A stretch of DNA of 64,000 nucleotides, taken from Melastoma dodecandrum (taxonomy: Eukaryota; Streptophyta; Magnoliopsida; Myrtales; Melastomataceae). The translations under genes and the position numbers were made by a program. Shown in pieces: positions 1 to 9,688 of this stretch (the first letter of the stretch is position 1; every line of letters starts with the position of its first letter). Where the stretch lies: contig JARUPY010000312.1 of the NCBI GenBank assembly GCA_029817715.1, positions 62,001 to 126,000 of the forward strand. Reading direction: 5' to 3'. Below the pieces are notes generated by a model. It had not been told where the DNA came from and did no database searches. It was given only the letters and a program-made list of their open reading frames with translations.

Positions 1-249
1 CACGGAGGCGGCCTCGCCCATGGCGCGGCCGCGCAGGCGAGCCTCGTCGAAATCCGTGAGCGCGAGACCGCGGGCGGCCGCCACGGCCGCCGCGACGTCG
101 TCGAGCCTTTCGCCGGCGTCGAGCAGGGCCCGCGCCGTGGCGCGGTACAGCAGGCCGGTGTCGAGATGGGGCAGGCCGAAGTGGTCCGCGAGTTTCCGCG
201 CCAGCGTTCCTTTGCCGGATGCGGCCGGCCCGTCGATGGCGACGATCAC
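1..249 (-). CDS. cmk: Cytidylate kinase, 5' part (runs off the left edge)
   Basis: Only the first 83 codons are in the window. The reverse strand opens with a GTG at 249 and the P-loop [17 protein letters not shown] near residues 5-21. It is followed by [16 protein letters not shown], the (d)CMP-kinase signature. Cmk phosphorylates CMP and dCMP with ATP in the cytosol, for nucleotide salvage and precursor balance. The GTG start is preceded by a purine-rich GGGGGA about 8 bases upstream and no earlier in-frame start fits. In many Alphaproteobacteria cmk lies directly after aroA and before rpsA. Here about 350 non-coding bases precede it, so aroA is not adjacent on this side. Family assignment is secure; the C-terminal part is outside the window. 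Confidence 0.93.
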   Translation of the reverse strand, partial: MIVAIDGPAASGKGTLARKLADHFGLPHLDTGLLYRATARALLDAGERLDDVAAAVAAARGLALTDFDEARLRGRAMGEAASV

Positions 250-599
250 CGGGCGCGTCCCCCGGCGCCGGACCCGCTCGGGCGCCCGATCGAGGGCAGG
301 TTCGCCGGGCCGGCGCCGCCCCCGGCGCCGCCGAGGGATCCGATGGGGCGCGATGGGAGCGGCGCGGCCGGGGCAGGGGCGATCGGCGCCCGGGTGGCGC
401 GGCGGCGTGGGCAAGAGGAGGCTCCGGGCCGTGTTGTCGAAACGCCGCGCTCCTATCATGCCCGGCCGGAGCTGTCATTAAGCCGAGGGCCGGACGGCAC
501 TTTCCGATTGACGCCGCCCCGCCGGGCGCCTTAACCCCTGGCCTCCGTATCGATCAGTAGGGCAGCGACGCCGCGCGCGCGGTGCCGTGAGGGTGGACA
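250..599. other. Divergent intergenic region between cmk and the TIGR02300 gene
   Basis: No convincing coding sequence: the open frames here are alanine/arginine-rich shadows without family resemblance. It must hold both divergent promoters, but I cannot place -35/-10 boxes with confidence. The last 15 bases contain the ribosome-binding site (GAGGG) of the gene at 600. Confidence 0.5.
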
Positions 600-983
600 G
601 TGGCAAAACCGGAACTTGGCGCGAAACACCAGTGCCAGAACTGCGCGACGAAATTCTTCGACCTCAATCGCGACCCGATCCTGTGCCCCAAATGCGGCGC
701 GGTCTTCGTGCCCCTGCCGGTCGCCCGCGCGCCCGCCCGCGCCTCGGCGGCGGCTGCCCGCGACGAGGGTGAGGTCGAGCCCGAGACGGCGGGCGTCGAG
801 ATCGTGTCGCTCGACGAGGCGGAGGCCGGCGAGAAGCCCGAGGCCGTCGGCGACGACGATGTCGACGTCGAGATCGAGGACACCCCGGCCGACGACAACA
901 CCTTCCTCGAAGAGGAAGAGGAGGGGGACGACGACGTCGCCGACCTCATCGACGGCGACCTCGAGGACGACGAGGAAGCCTGA
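600..983 (+). CDS. TIGR02300 family protein (zinc ribbon plus acidic tail)
   Basis: 127 residues from a GTG start, with GAGGG about 8 bases upstream. The N-terminus carries a zinc-ribbon-like CQNCATKFFDL...CPKCG (four Cys, residues about 12-35), including the FFDLN core typical of TIGR02300. Residues 55-127 are extremely acidic (runs of E and D), also characteristic of the family. Function is not established; the fold suggests a small cytoplasmic metal-binding protein. In related genomes this gene sits next to aroA/cmk, which agrees with the divergent cmk here. Two tRNA-Ala genes follow about 200 bases downstream. Confidence 0.85.
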   Translation: MAKPELGAKHQCQNCATKFFDLNRDPILCPKCGAVFVPLPVARAPARASAAAARDEGEVEPETAGVEIVSLDEAEAGEKPEAVGDDDVDVEIEDTPADDNTFLEEEEEGDDDVADLIDGDLEDDEEA

Positions 984-1140
984 TCCGGCATGGGGCCCGG
1001 CGATCCGCGGGCTCCCCGCAGAATTCGGTGCCGCCGAGGATTTTCAGGCTTGTGCGGCACGGAATGCCCGGATATAGAACCGGCCTCGCCGCCGCTCGAA
1101 CGAGCGGCGCCAGATCAGGCAGGCAAGCTTCGGCGGATTT

Positions 1141-1178
1141 GCAAGATCAGGATGGTAACGGCCCAACCGTTATCTTGC
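1141..1178 (+). repeat. Nested hairpin just upstream of the first tRNA-Ala
   Basis: An outer 7-bp stem GCAAGAT (1141-1147) pairs with ATCTTGC (1172-1178), and an inner stem TAACGG (1156-1161) pairs with CCGTTA (1167-1172), overlapping by one base. It ends 10 bases before the tRNA. It could be part of the tRNA promoter, a terminator for the upstream gene without a T-run, or an operator. Role unknown. Confidence 0.45.
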
Positions 1179-1188
1179 GATATCAAGT

Positions 1189-1233
1189 GGGGCCATAGCT
1201 CAGTTGGGAGAGCGCTTCAATGGCATTGAAGAG

Positions 1234-1264
<31 letters not shown>
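1189..1264 (+). tRNA. tRNA-Ala (anticodon GGC), copy 1
   Basis: 76 bases including an encoded CCA end. The acceptor stem GGGGCCA pairs with TGGCTCC, the D-arm is GCTCAGTTGGGAGAGC, and the anticodon stem CTTCA/TGAAG encloses the loop ATGGCAT. The anticodon GGC is at 1222-1224 and reads GCC, a favoured Ala codon at this GC content. The T-arm GTCGG-TTCGATT-CCGTC leaves one T-T mismatch in the stem. Identical to the copy at 1381. Confidence 0.97.
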
Positions 1265-1380
1265 AAAACACCGATAACGCTGTCCTCCGCGGAGGAAGCG
1301 GGTGCTGATTGACGATCGGGTCTGAATGCGATCCGTGACGATACGACGTCGCCGCCCCCAAGCGGAGGACGAAGAGGTTG

Positions 1381-1425
1381 GGGGCCATAGCTCAGTTGGG
1401 AGAGCGCTTCAATGGCATTGAAGAG

Positions 1426-1456
<31 letters not shown>
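1381..1456 (+). tRNA. tRNA-Ala (anticodon GGC), copy 2
   Basis: Identical over all 76 bases to the tRNA at 1189-1264, with the anticodon at 1414-1416. The 116-base spacer is not duplicated sequence, so the pair is probably an old tandem duplication held identical by gene conversion. The tRNAs may be cotranscribed or each have its own promoter; no clear promoter boxes are visible. Confidence 0.97.
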
Positions 1457-1584
1457 AACCCCGCCGAGCTTCATCGGCCAGCCTTCATCGGTATCGTGAT
1501 CCGGTCGAAAGACCCAGGCCGGCGCTTCGCGACCGGGCGGGGCGCGGATGGCGCCCGATCCCGGCCCGCGCGCTCCTCCGGCCC

Positions 1585-1830
1585 TCAGCCCAGGTCCGTC
1601 ACGTCGGCGTGGGGACGATCCTCGCCCTTGGCGAGTTCCTCGTGCCACTCGCCCTTGTCGTCCTGGTAGGAGATGACCTCGCTCTCGCCCGGCGTCGCCT
1701 GTTCGCCCGCCGCGGCCTCGGCCGCCTTGTGGGCCGCCTGCTTGGTGCGGAAGGTCTCCGAATAGGCCCCGTTGAGCCGGTAGGCCCAGCCCCCGTCGTG
1801 CTCCACGACCTCGTAGTGGATGTCGCCCAT
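1585..1830 (-). CDS. DUF2188-type small protein
   Basis: 81 residues. The start is the ATG at 1830, chosen because CAGGAGCGG lies just upstream; the longer frame above it is low-complexity. The pattern HYEVVEHDGGWAYRLNGAYS followed by a conserved 'FRTKQAAHKAAEAAA' helix matches the DUF2188 fold, in which a small beta-sheet reads the 'W-x-V-hydrophobic' repeat and a helix follows. The tail is acidic. No enzymatic motif is seen. Family function is unknown. It is divergent from the ABC transporter starting at 1979. Confidence 0.7.
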   Translation of the reverse strand: MGDIHYEVVEHDGGWAYRLNGAYSETFRTKQAAHKAAEAAAGEQATPGESEVISYQDDKGEWHEELAKGEDRPHADVTDLG

Positions 1831-1978
1831 CAGCCGCTCCTGCCTCTTCCGGTTAGCATCGCGGAGGAAACTTGCCGCCTCGCGCGATGTTCCGGCGGCC
1901 GCACCGTCGCCGCGGTTGGGTGTTAACGACGGTCGCTCCGCCAATCGCGACAGGGCCCGCGGCCCGCCGGACGCACCC

Positions 1979-3826
1979 ATGTTCCGCTTCTTCGAATCGA
2001 TCGTCACGCCGACCGGCGAACCCCAGTCCGTCGAGGCCCGGCCGGTCCAGCCACCCGAGGGGCTGGTGCCCTTCTACTGGCACTTCGTGTCCCAGGCGAA
2101 GCCGCTCTTCGCCGCCCTGTTCGTGGCGGGCTTCTCGGTCGCGGTGCTCGACGCTTCCGTGCCCTGGTTCATCGGGCGGCTCGTGCGCGCCATCACGGCG
2201 ACGCCGCGGGAGCTGTTCTTCGCCGAGAACCACGTCCTGCTCGCCGCCATGGTGGCGGTGGTCCTGATCGTGCGCCCGGTCGCCATCGCGGCGCAGAACC
2301 TCGTCTCCAACGTCGGCATCGTGGCCAACGTCACCAACATGGTGCGATGGCAGAGCCATCGCCACATCGTGCGGCAGAGCTGGCCCTTCTTCCAGAACGA
2401 CTTCGCGGGCCGCATCGCGTCGCGCGTCATGGACACCGGGCCGGCGGTGCGCCAGAGCGCCATCGCCTCCATCACTGCCATCTGGGGCATCGCCGTCTAT
2501 GGCGTGACCGCGCTGACGCTTCTCGGGCGGGTCGATGCCGTGCTGATGCTGCCCATCCTGGCCTGGTTCGCCTCCTACGCGGTGCTGCTGCGCTTCATCG
2601 TGCCCCGGCTGCGCGACCGCTCGAAGCGCACCTCGGAGATGAAGTCGCTGGTCGTGGGCCGCGTGGTGGACGGCTACACCAACATCCTCACCGTGAAGCT
2701 CTTCGCCCGGCTCGCCCACGAGGACCGGCACGTCCGCGACGTGATCGACCAGCACCCGGCGGCCTGGCGGCGCCACATGCGCCTGCTCTCGACCCTGTTC
2801 ATGTCGCTCCAGGCCATGAACGCCCTGATGCTGGTGGGCGAGACGGCGCTGGCCGTGCTGGCCTGGCAGCGCGGCCGGATCGATGTCGGCATCGTCGCCA
2901 TGGCGATCCCGCTGACCTGGCAGATCGCCTCGGCGGCCGGCTGGGTGGCCGTGCAGGTGACCGACATGTTCGAGAACCTCGGCACCATCCAGGAGGGCAT
3001 GATGACCATCGCGAGGCCGATCGCCCTCACGGACCGCGAGGATGCCGCGGAGCTCGCCGTGACGCGCGGCGACATCCGCTTCGATTCCATCCGCTGCGGC
3101 TACGGGCGCGAGGACGGGCTCATCCAGGGCCTGTCGCTCCACATCCGGCCGGGCGAGAAGGTCGGGCTCGTGGGACGCTCGGGCGCCGGCAAGACCACGC
3201 TGGTCAACCTCCTGCTGCGCTTCCATGAGCTCGAGGGCGGCCGCATCCTGGTCGACGGGCAGGACATCGCCGGGGTGACGCAGGAAAGCCTGCGCGGCGC
3301 CGTGTCGGTGGTGACGCAGGATACGTCGCTGCTCCACCGCTCCATCCGCGACAACATCGCCTTCGGGCGCCCGGAGGCGACCGAGGCCGAGATCGTGGCG
3401 GCGGCGAAGCGCGCCCATGCCCACGACTTCGTCCTCGGCCTGCAGGATTGGCAGGGGCGGCGCGGATACGACGCCCAGGTGGGGGAGCGCGGCGTGAAAC
3501 TGTCGGGGGGACAGCGCCAGCGCATCGCCATCGCGCGCGTCATCCTCAAGGACGCGCCGATCCTGGTCCTCGACGAGGCCACCAGCGCGCTCGACAGCGA
3601 GGTCGAGGCCGCGATCCAGGAGAGCCTCACGACCCTCATGGCCGACAAGACCGTGATCGCCATCGCGCATCGCCTGTCCACCATCGCCCGGATGGACCGG
3701 CTGATCGTGATGGACCGCGGCCGGGTGGTCGAGACCGGCACGCATGCCGAGCTTCTCGCCCGCGGCGGCCTCTACGCCGACCTGTGGCGCCGCCAGTCCG
3801 GCGGCTTCATCGACGAGGCCGCCTGA
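1979..3826 (+). CDS. ABC transporter, fused permease and ATPase (exporter type)
   Basis: 615 residues, full length for a half-transporter of the MsbA/MDR class. An N-terminal exporter transmembrane domain (about residues 25-340, six hydrophobic spans) precedes a nucleotide-binding domain. Walker A GRSGAGKTT is near 399, signature LSGGQRQR near 507, Walker B ILVLDEATSALD near 529, and H-loop IAIAHRLS near 560. It would act as a homo- or heterodimer in the inner membrane, exporting a lipid or hydrophobic substrate. The substrate cannot be read from sequence and no partner half-transporter is adjacent. The ATG at 1979 was chosen because the upstream extension is low-complexity and crosses the divergent gene's promoter. 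Confidence 0.88.
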   Translation: MFRFFESIVTPTGEPQSVEARPVQPPEGLVPFYWHFVSQAKPLFAALFVAGFSVAVLDASVPWFIGRLVRAITATPRELFFAENHVLLAAMVAVVLIVRPVAIAAQNLVSNVGIVANVTNMVRWQSHRHIVRQSWPFFQNDFAGRIASRVMDTGPAVRQSAIASITAIWGIAVYGVTALTLLGRVDAVLMLPILAWFASYAVLLRFIVPRLRDRSKRTSEMKSLVVGRVVDGYTNILTVKLFARLAHEDRHVRDVIDQHPAAWRRHMRLLSTLFMSLQAMNALMLVGETALAVLAWQRGRIDVGIVAMAIPLTWQIASAAGWVAVQVTDMFENLGTIQEGMMTIARPIALTDREDAAELAVTRGDIRFDSIRCGYGREDGLIQGLSLHIRPGEKVGLVGRSGAGKTTLVNLLLRFHELEGGRILVDGQDIAGVTQESLRGAVSVVTQDTSLLHRSIRDNIAFGRPEATEAEIVAAAKRAHAHDFVLGLQDWQGRRGYDAQVGERGVKLSGGQRQRIAIARVILKDAPILVLDEATSALDSEVEAAIQESLTTLMADKTVIAIAHRLSTIARMDRLIVMDRGRVVETGTHAELLARGGLYADLWRRQSGGFIDEAA

Positions 3827-4128
3827 GGGGTCCCGCCGCTCTCATGCCCCGTCCTCCTGATCGCGAGGCGGCGCGGGCGACGACGCCATGCAGACGAGGG
3901 CCCAGGATGGATCCGGCGCGGCGTGTCGCCTCGGCCCGGCCGGAGGCTCACCGGGGCCGCCGACCCTGCGGGGTCGCCGATCGGATGGCTTGATCGCGGC
4001 GCGGGCCCGCGCCTCAGCCCGTTCGCCGGCCCTCGACGGCGCGAAGCAGCCATCACGACGGGAGCGGTGACGCGCGTCGATCCGCGGAACGCTGTAAGGT
4101 GCCCCGAGCCTTCACAGGAGACGCCGCC
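3827..4128. other. Intergenic region upstream of yghU, nothing recognised
   Basis: About 300 bases with no frame showing family resemblance. The last part carries AGGAG at 4116-4120, the ribosome-binding site of the next gene. No terminator-like hairpin with a T-run is visible after the ABC transporter. Confidence 0.45.
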
Positions 4129-5010
4129 ATGGCCGACACGCCCGACTACACGCCGCCCGAGGTCTGGACCTGGAAACAGGGCAACGGCGGGCGCTTCGCC
4201 AATATCAACCGCCCGGTGGCAGGCGCGACGCACGACCAGCCCCTCCCCGTCGGCCGCCACCCGCTCCAGCTCTATTCGCTCGCGTCGCCCAACGGGGTGA
4301 AGGTGACGGTGATGCTCGAGGAGCTGCTCGCCGCAGGGCACGCAGGGGCCGAATACGACGCCTGGCTGATCCGCATCGACAAGGGCGACCAGTTCGGCAG
4401 CGGCTTCGTCGCCGCCAATCCCAATTCCAAGATCCCCGCGCTCGTCGACCGGAGCGGCCCCGCGCCGGTCCGCGTCTTCGAATCCGGCGCCATCCTGGTC
4501 TACCTCGCCGAGAAGTTCGGCGCCTTCCTGCCGAAGGATCCCGCGGCCCGGGCCGAATGCCTGTCCTGGCTGTTCTGGCAGATGGGCAGCGCGCCCTATC
4601 TCGGCGGCGGCTTCGGCCATTTCTACGCCTATGCGCCGACCAAGATCGAATACGCCATCGACCGCTTCGCCATGGAGGTGAAACGTCAGCTGGACGTGCT
4701 GGACCGGCGGCTCGCCGAAAGCGAGTATCTCGGGGGATCGGACTACACGATCGCCGACATGGCGGTGTGGCCCTGGTACGGGCAGCTCCAGCAGGGTCAG
4801 CTCTACGAGGCGGCGACCTTTCTGGGCGTGGAAGAGTACGGGAACCTCAAGCGCTGGACCGACGCCATCGCGGCCCGCCCCGCCGTGCGGCGCGGCCGCA
4901 TGGTCAACCGCCTGACGGGCGATCCCGCGAGCCAGCTGCACGAGCGCCATGCGGCGTCCGATTTCGACACCCGCACCCAGGACAAGATCGGCGACGGGCC
5001 GGCCGCCTGA
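4129..5010 (+). CDS. yghU: GST-like glutathione-dependent disulfide-bond oxidoreductase, YghU type
   Basis: 293 residues. The N-terminal extension (PPEVWTWKQGNGGRFANINRP) before the thioredoxin-fold domain is diagnostic of the YghU/Nu-class glutathione transferases. The thioredoxin part contains LYSLASPNGVKVTVMLEE, NPNSKIPALVD and ESGAILVYLAEKFG (glutathione-binding). The helical C-terminal domain contains YTIADMAVWPWYG. Members reduce disulfides with two bound glutathiones in the cytosol. The ATG follows AGGAG by 8 bases. Its stop codon overlaps what looks like a degenerate copy of the stop-anchored hairpin repeat described at 54008. Probably monocistronic. Confidence 0.9.
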   Translation: MADTPDYTPPEVWTWKQGNGGRFANINRPVAGATHDQPLPVGRHPLQLYSLASPNGVKVTVMLEELLAAGHAGAEYDAWLIRIDKGDQFGSGFVAANPNSKIPALVDRSGPAPVRVFESGAILVYLAEKFGAFLPKDPAARAECLSWLFWQMGSAPYLGGGFGHFYAYAPTKIEYAIDRFAMEVKRQLDVLDRRLAESEYLGGSDYTIADMAVWPWYGQLQQGQLYEAATFLGVEEYGNLKRWTDAIAARPAVRRGRMVNRLTGDPASQLHERHAASDFDTRTQDKIGDGPAA

Positions 5011-5129
5011 GCGGGGTCGCGCGGGTCTCCCCCGGCAACCTGGCTGACGGCGGGGAGCGGCGCGGCCGCTTTGCGCTGCGGCGCAGCATGGCGTATGGGC
5101 CCGGGACGTCCTCCACATCCCGGGCCCCC

Positions 5130-6522
5130 ATGATCCGCCTCGACAAGATCGGCAAGCAGAACGGCCACCAGATCCTCTTCATCGAGGCCTCGGCCGCCCT
5201 GCAGCGGGGCGAGAAGGTCGGCCTCGTCGGCCCCAACGGCGCCGGCAAGACGACGCTGTTCCGCATGATCACCGGCCAGGAGCAGCCCGACGAGGGGCAG
5301 GTCTCGACCGACCGCGGCGTCACCATCGGCTATTTCAGCCAGGACGTCGGCGAGATGGCGGGCCGCAGCGCGGTCGCCGAGGTGATGGACGGCTCGGGCC
5401 CGGTCAGCGCGGTGGCGGCCGAACTCAAGGACCTTGAGGCCGCCATGGCGGACCCCGACCGGGCGGACGAGATGGACGAGATCATCGCGCGCTACGGCGA
5501 CGTGCAGGCGCGCTTCGAGGAGCTCGGCGGCTACGCGCTCGACGGCCAGGCGCGCGAGGTGCTGGCGGGGCTCTCCTTCACCCCCGAGATGATGGACGGC
5601 GACGTCGGCGCCCTGTCGGGCGGCTGGAAGATGCGCGTGGCCCTGGCCCGCATCCTGCTGCTGCGCCCCGACGCCATGCTGCTCGACGAGCCGAGCAACC
5701 ATCTCGATCTCGAAAGCCTGATCTGGCTGGAGGACTTCCTCAAGGCCTATGACGGCGCCCTGATGATGACCTCGCACGACCGCGAGTTCATGAACCGCAT
5801 CGTCGGCCGGGTGGTGGAGATCGACGGCGGCGCCCTCACGAGCTATTCGGGCGACTATGCCTTCTACGAGGGGCAGCGGGCGCTGAACGAGAAGCAGCAG
5901 CAGGCGCAGTACGAGCGCCAGCAGGCCATGCTGGCCAAGGAGATCAAGTTCATCGAGCGCTTCAAGGCGCGCGCCTCCCACGCCGCCCAGGTGCAGAGCC
6001 GGGTCAAGAAGCTCGACAAGATCGAGCGCGTCGAGCCGCCCAAGCGCCGCCAGTCCGTCGCCTTCGATTTCCCGCCCGCGCCGCGCTCGGGCGACGACGT
6101 CGTGGCGCTGAAGGGCGTCCACAAGCGCTACGGCAGCCGCACCATCTACGAGGGGCTCGACTTCGCCGTGACGCGGCGCGAGCGCTGGTGCGTGATGGGG
6201 GTCAACGGCGCCGGCAAGTCGACGCTGCTGAAACTCGTGACGGGCGCGACCGAGCCCGACGGCGGCACGGTGGCGCTCGGCGGCAGCGTCAAGCTCGGCT
6301 ATTTCGCCCAGCACGCCATGGATCTGATCGACGGCGAGCATACCGTGTTCGAGGCCCTGGAGCACGCCTTCCCCCAGGCCGGCCAGGGCTCGCTCCGGGC
6401 GCTGGCGGGCTGTTTCGGCTTCTCGGGCGACGACGTCGAGAAAAGCTGCCGCGTGCTGTCGGGCGGCGAGAAGGCGCGGCTCGTCATGGCCCGCATGCTC
6501 TACGACCCGCCGAACTTCCTCG

Positions 6523-6553
<31 letters not shown>

Positions 6554-6752
6554 CGGCACCAAGGCGATGCTGATCGAGGCCCTGTCGCGCTACGAGGGCA
6601 CGATGCTCTTCGTCTCGCATGACCGGCACTTCCTGGCGGCCCTGTCGAACCGCGTGCTGGAACTCACGCCGGACGGCATCCACGCCTATGGCGGGGGCTA
6701 TACCGAATATGTGGCGCGCACCGGCCAGGAGGCGCCGGGCCTGAGGAGTTGA
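5130..6752 (+). CDS. ABC-F family ATPase (ribosome-associated, YbiT/EttA-like)
   Basis: 540 residues with two complete ATPase domains and no membrane segments, the ABC-F layout. Domain 1: Walker A GPNGAGKTT near 34, signature LSGGWKMR near 162, Walker B MLLDEPSNHLD near 181. A charged helical linker spans about 240-315 (KFIERFKARASHAAQVQSRVKKLDK). Domain 2: Walker A GVNGAGKST near 357, signature LSGGEKAR near 443, Walker B LVLDEPTNHLD near 464. ABC-F proteins bind the ribosomal E site and relieve stalls or confer ribosome protection. The linker is short and there is no long C-terminal tail, which favours a housekeeping type over Uup. The start at MIRLDKIGK fits the family. Confidence 0.9.
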
Positions 6753-6828
6753 CCACCCTGCCGAGGCGGCGCCCGGCCTGCGCCTCTCGACCTCGCAGGC
6801 GGGCGGCGCATCGCGGACCGGACCGGCT

Positions 6829-9465
6829 TCACGAGGCCAGGGCCAGGGCGGCCGTTTCGATCTGGTCGGCCGGAACGGGGCGGCCCAGCAGAAAGCCCTG
6901 CGCCTCGTCGCAGGCATGCCGGCGCAGGAACTGCAACTGGCTCTCGGTTTCCACGCCCTCGGCCGTGATGCGCACCCGGAGGCTGCGGCCGATCGCGATG
7001 ATGGCCTCGACGATCACCTGCGCGCTCGGCTCCGTCTCCATGGACTGGACGAAGGACTTGTCGATCTTGATCTTGTCGAACGGGAACCGCTGCAGGTAGC
7101 TGAGGCTGGAATAGCCGGTGCCGAAATCGTCGAGCGCGAAGCGCACGCCGATGGCCTTCAGGGCCCGCATGGTCGCGAGCGCTCCCGCGGCATCGTCGAT
7201 GAGGATGCCTTCCGTCACTTCGAGTTCGAGGCGGGTCGGATCGAGGCCGCTCGATCGCAGCGCCTCCTCGACCGAGGCGATGAGATCCTTCTGCTTGAAC
7301 TGCAGCGGCGACAGGTTCACCGCCACCGCATGCCCGGCCTCCCAGCCCGCCGCGACCCTGCAGGCTTCGAGCAATACCCAGCGCCCGAGCGGTATGATGA
7401 GCCCGCACTCCTCCGCCACGGGGATGAAGTCGGACGGCGAGATCAGCCCGAGGGCCGGATGATGCCATCGCACGAGCGCTTCGAAGGATTTCACCGCACG
7501 GTCGCCGCAGGTGTACAGCGGCTGGAAGAAGAGGGAGAACTGACCGAGGTTCAGGGCCTGCCTGATGTCGCGCTCCATCTCCGTCCGGAGCTGCAACTGC
7601 CGTTCCATCTCGGGTTCGAAGAACGAGACCGTGCCCCGGCCGGCCTCCTTGGCGCGGTAGAGCGCGACATCGGCATTGTGCAGCAGCGCGTCCACCGTCT
7701 CGCCGTCCTCGGGATGGAAGGCGACGCCAATGCTGGCCCCGATGCAGATATCGTGCGATGCGTGGCGGAACGGAAGGGCGATCTCGCGGATCAGCCGATC
7801 GGCGAGGGCGGCGACCTCGGCCGGCAAGGCGCCGTCCTCGACGAGGACGACGAATTCGTCGCCGCCGAAGCGCGCGACGCGATCGGTATCCTCGACGAGT
7901 CGCAGGATCCGGTCGCCCACTTCGCGAAGGAGCGCATCGCCGGCAGAATGGCCCAAGCTGTCGTTGACCGGCTTGAAACGATCGAGGTCCAGGCAGAAGA
8001 CGGCGAACCGGCCGCGGTTTCGCCGCGCGCGGTCGACGGCGCGTTGCAGGGAATCTCGGATCAGGGCTCGGTTGGCGAGCCCCGTGAGGACGTCGTGGTG
8101 GGCGAGGTGATGGATCTTCTCCTGGGCTTTCCGCCGGGCCGTGATGTCCGTGAAGGTGCACACGGTGCTGCGGTCATCGAGCACGCGCGCCCGCACCTCG
8201 ATCACCGAACCGTCGGCGAGGCAGCGCTCCTCGACCCCTGGTCGTCGAGCCCGCCCCGGCGTCGGCGAATCTGGGGATGGTCCCCGCGGAGGCTCCCGTT
8301 TCGTCGACCAGGGGCTCGGCGGCCTGGAGCGACAGGACCTGTTCGTAGTCCGAACCTTCCCGCGCCACCGACGGCGCGAGGCGCAGCACCTCGTGGAGAC
8401 GACGGTTGCTGACCTGGATGCGGCCATGCGCAGCGAGCATGACGAGGCCTTGGTCGATATTGTCGACCGCATGGCGCAGTTCCCGACGCGATGCTGCGAG
8501 CCGCCGCTGATTGCGCGTCAGGAGCACATCCAAACCAAGAGCACCGCGGCGCTCAGGCCGCCCCCACGGAGTACCAGGTCCGCGCCCTGGCCCGATGCAC
8601 GGCCACTTTGTCCGCCATGTCGAGATCGACGATCACCTTCAGGGGATAGTGCGCGAGGTGACGGAAGCCGAAGGCGTGTCGCGCTTCCCCGTCGCGGAGG
8701 CGGAAACGACCTCCGGTCGCACCCTGTGTCAGAGACCAGACCGGCGAGTTCGAGATGTCCTGACCGATCCGGGACAGGTCCGGCGCCACGGCGCGAACGA
8801 TGCCGTCCGTCGCCGACGAGCTCGAGGCTGCCGTTCACACCCAGGGATTCGAACAGGCTCGTCATCCAGACCGGATCGAGGGAGCCGACCAGGACACCGT
8901 CGAATGTCCCGTCGGAACCGAAAACCTTGCGGGTGAACTGCACCGACCAGCGGTTGGAGATGCGGCCCATCACCGGGACGCTGACGAACATGACATCGTC
9001 GGACCGCGTGAGATGGATCCGGAAGTGGGGTCGGTCGGACAGGTCGACCCTCTCGGTGGCGCCGAGATTGGACTCCCGGAGGATGCCGTCCTGCCCGATC
9101 AGGGCCATCTGCATCATCATGCCGTCGGCGTAGCCGCTGCCCGTGCCGATGAAGGACAGGCTGAAGTGCTCCGGGTCCCGCCGATAGGCTTCGCGCACGA
9201 AGAGCAGGCGTTGGTCGATGGCCTCGATGGTGCGCGCGATGCCCTGCTCGGCGAGAGCCGCCAGATCGCCCGCATGCCGAACGGCATCCTGCCGCAACTG
9301 GCGGCGATCGTCCGTGAGGCTGAGGGCGATCACGACCCAGATCAGCGCCAGCAGCACGACCGTCGAGATCACCCTCGGCCACGTCTCGCGCATCGTCGCG
9401 CCGAACCTCGTCGACCATGGGCCGAGGCCCAGCGCAGCCCGTCCGCATAGCGCCCTGATGCGCAC
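6829..9465 (-). pseudogene. Sensor with CACHE, PAS, GGDEF and EAL domains, with four frameshifts
   Basis: Read in order the gene encodes a membrane-anchored c-di-GMP enzyme. The start is GTG at 9465 after GAGGGGAAG. A transmembrane span (near residues 30-50) is followed by a periplasmic CACHE-like sensor (REAYRRDPEHFSLSF...), a second span, a PAS domain (AVDNIDQGLVMLAAHGRI), GGDEF with the active GGDEF motif, and EAL (SFEALVRWHHPALG, DDFGTGYSSLSYLQ). Both catalytic halves look intact. The frame breaks near 8800 (+1), 8553 (-1), 8535 (-1) and 8240 (+1), all between the sensor and the GGDEF. The net shift is zero, so the last 460 residues remain in one clean frame. It could be a true pseudogene or a run of sequence errors. 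Expected role: synthesis or breakdown of cyclic di-GMP in response to an extracellular ligand. Confidence 0.8.
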
Positions 9466-9541
9466 CAGATCTTCCCCTCGCGGCTTCCGACAGCCCTCTT
9501 GCTAGCCCCGATTCGTTAATATCGCCGCTATGACGGTGGGA

Positions 9542-9557
9542 AACTCAATGTTGAGTT
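9542..9557. promoter_or_regulatory. Perfect palindrome AACTCAA-TG-TTGAGTT, candidate operator
   Basis: Seven-base arms around a two-base centre, in the divergent spacer between the GGDEF-EAL gene (start 9465) and the MFS exporter (start 9689). Size and symmetry fit a dimeric MarR/TetR-type repressor site. The owner of the site is unknown; no MarR or TetR gene is visible in the window. Confidence 0.5.
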
Positions 9558-9688
9558 GCTCGATGCCGACGCCCTGGATCTCATGACCGGGAGGTCCGGA
9601 CGCGGCAGAAAAAGTCGCCGCCGCGCCATGATCCATGACACGGTGCCGGTCCCGACCGCTCCGCCGTCTGTCCCGCGCCCCAGGATCC

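Noticed and set aside
1853..3745. Long open frames opposite the ABC transporter and similar long frames opposite most genes
   Set aside because: They are His/Arg/Ala/Gly-rich translations of the complementary strand of real genes, a by-product of high GC; no family resemblance and no ribosome-binding sites.
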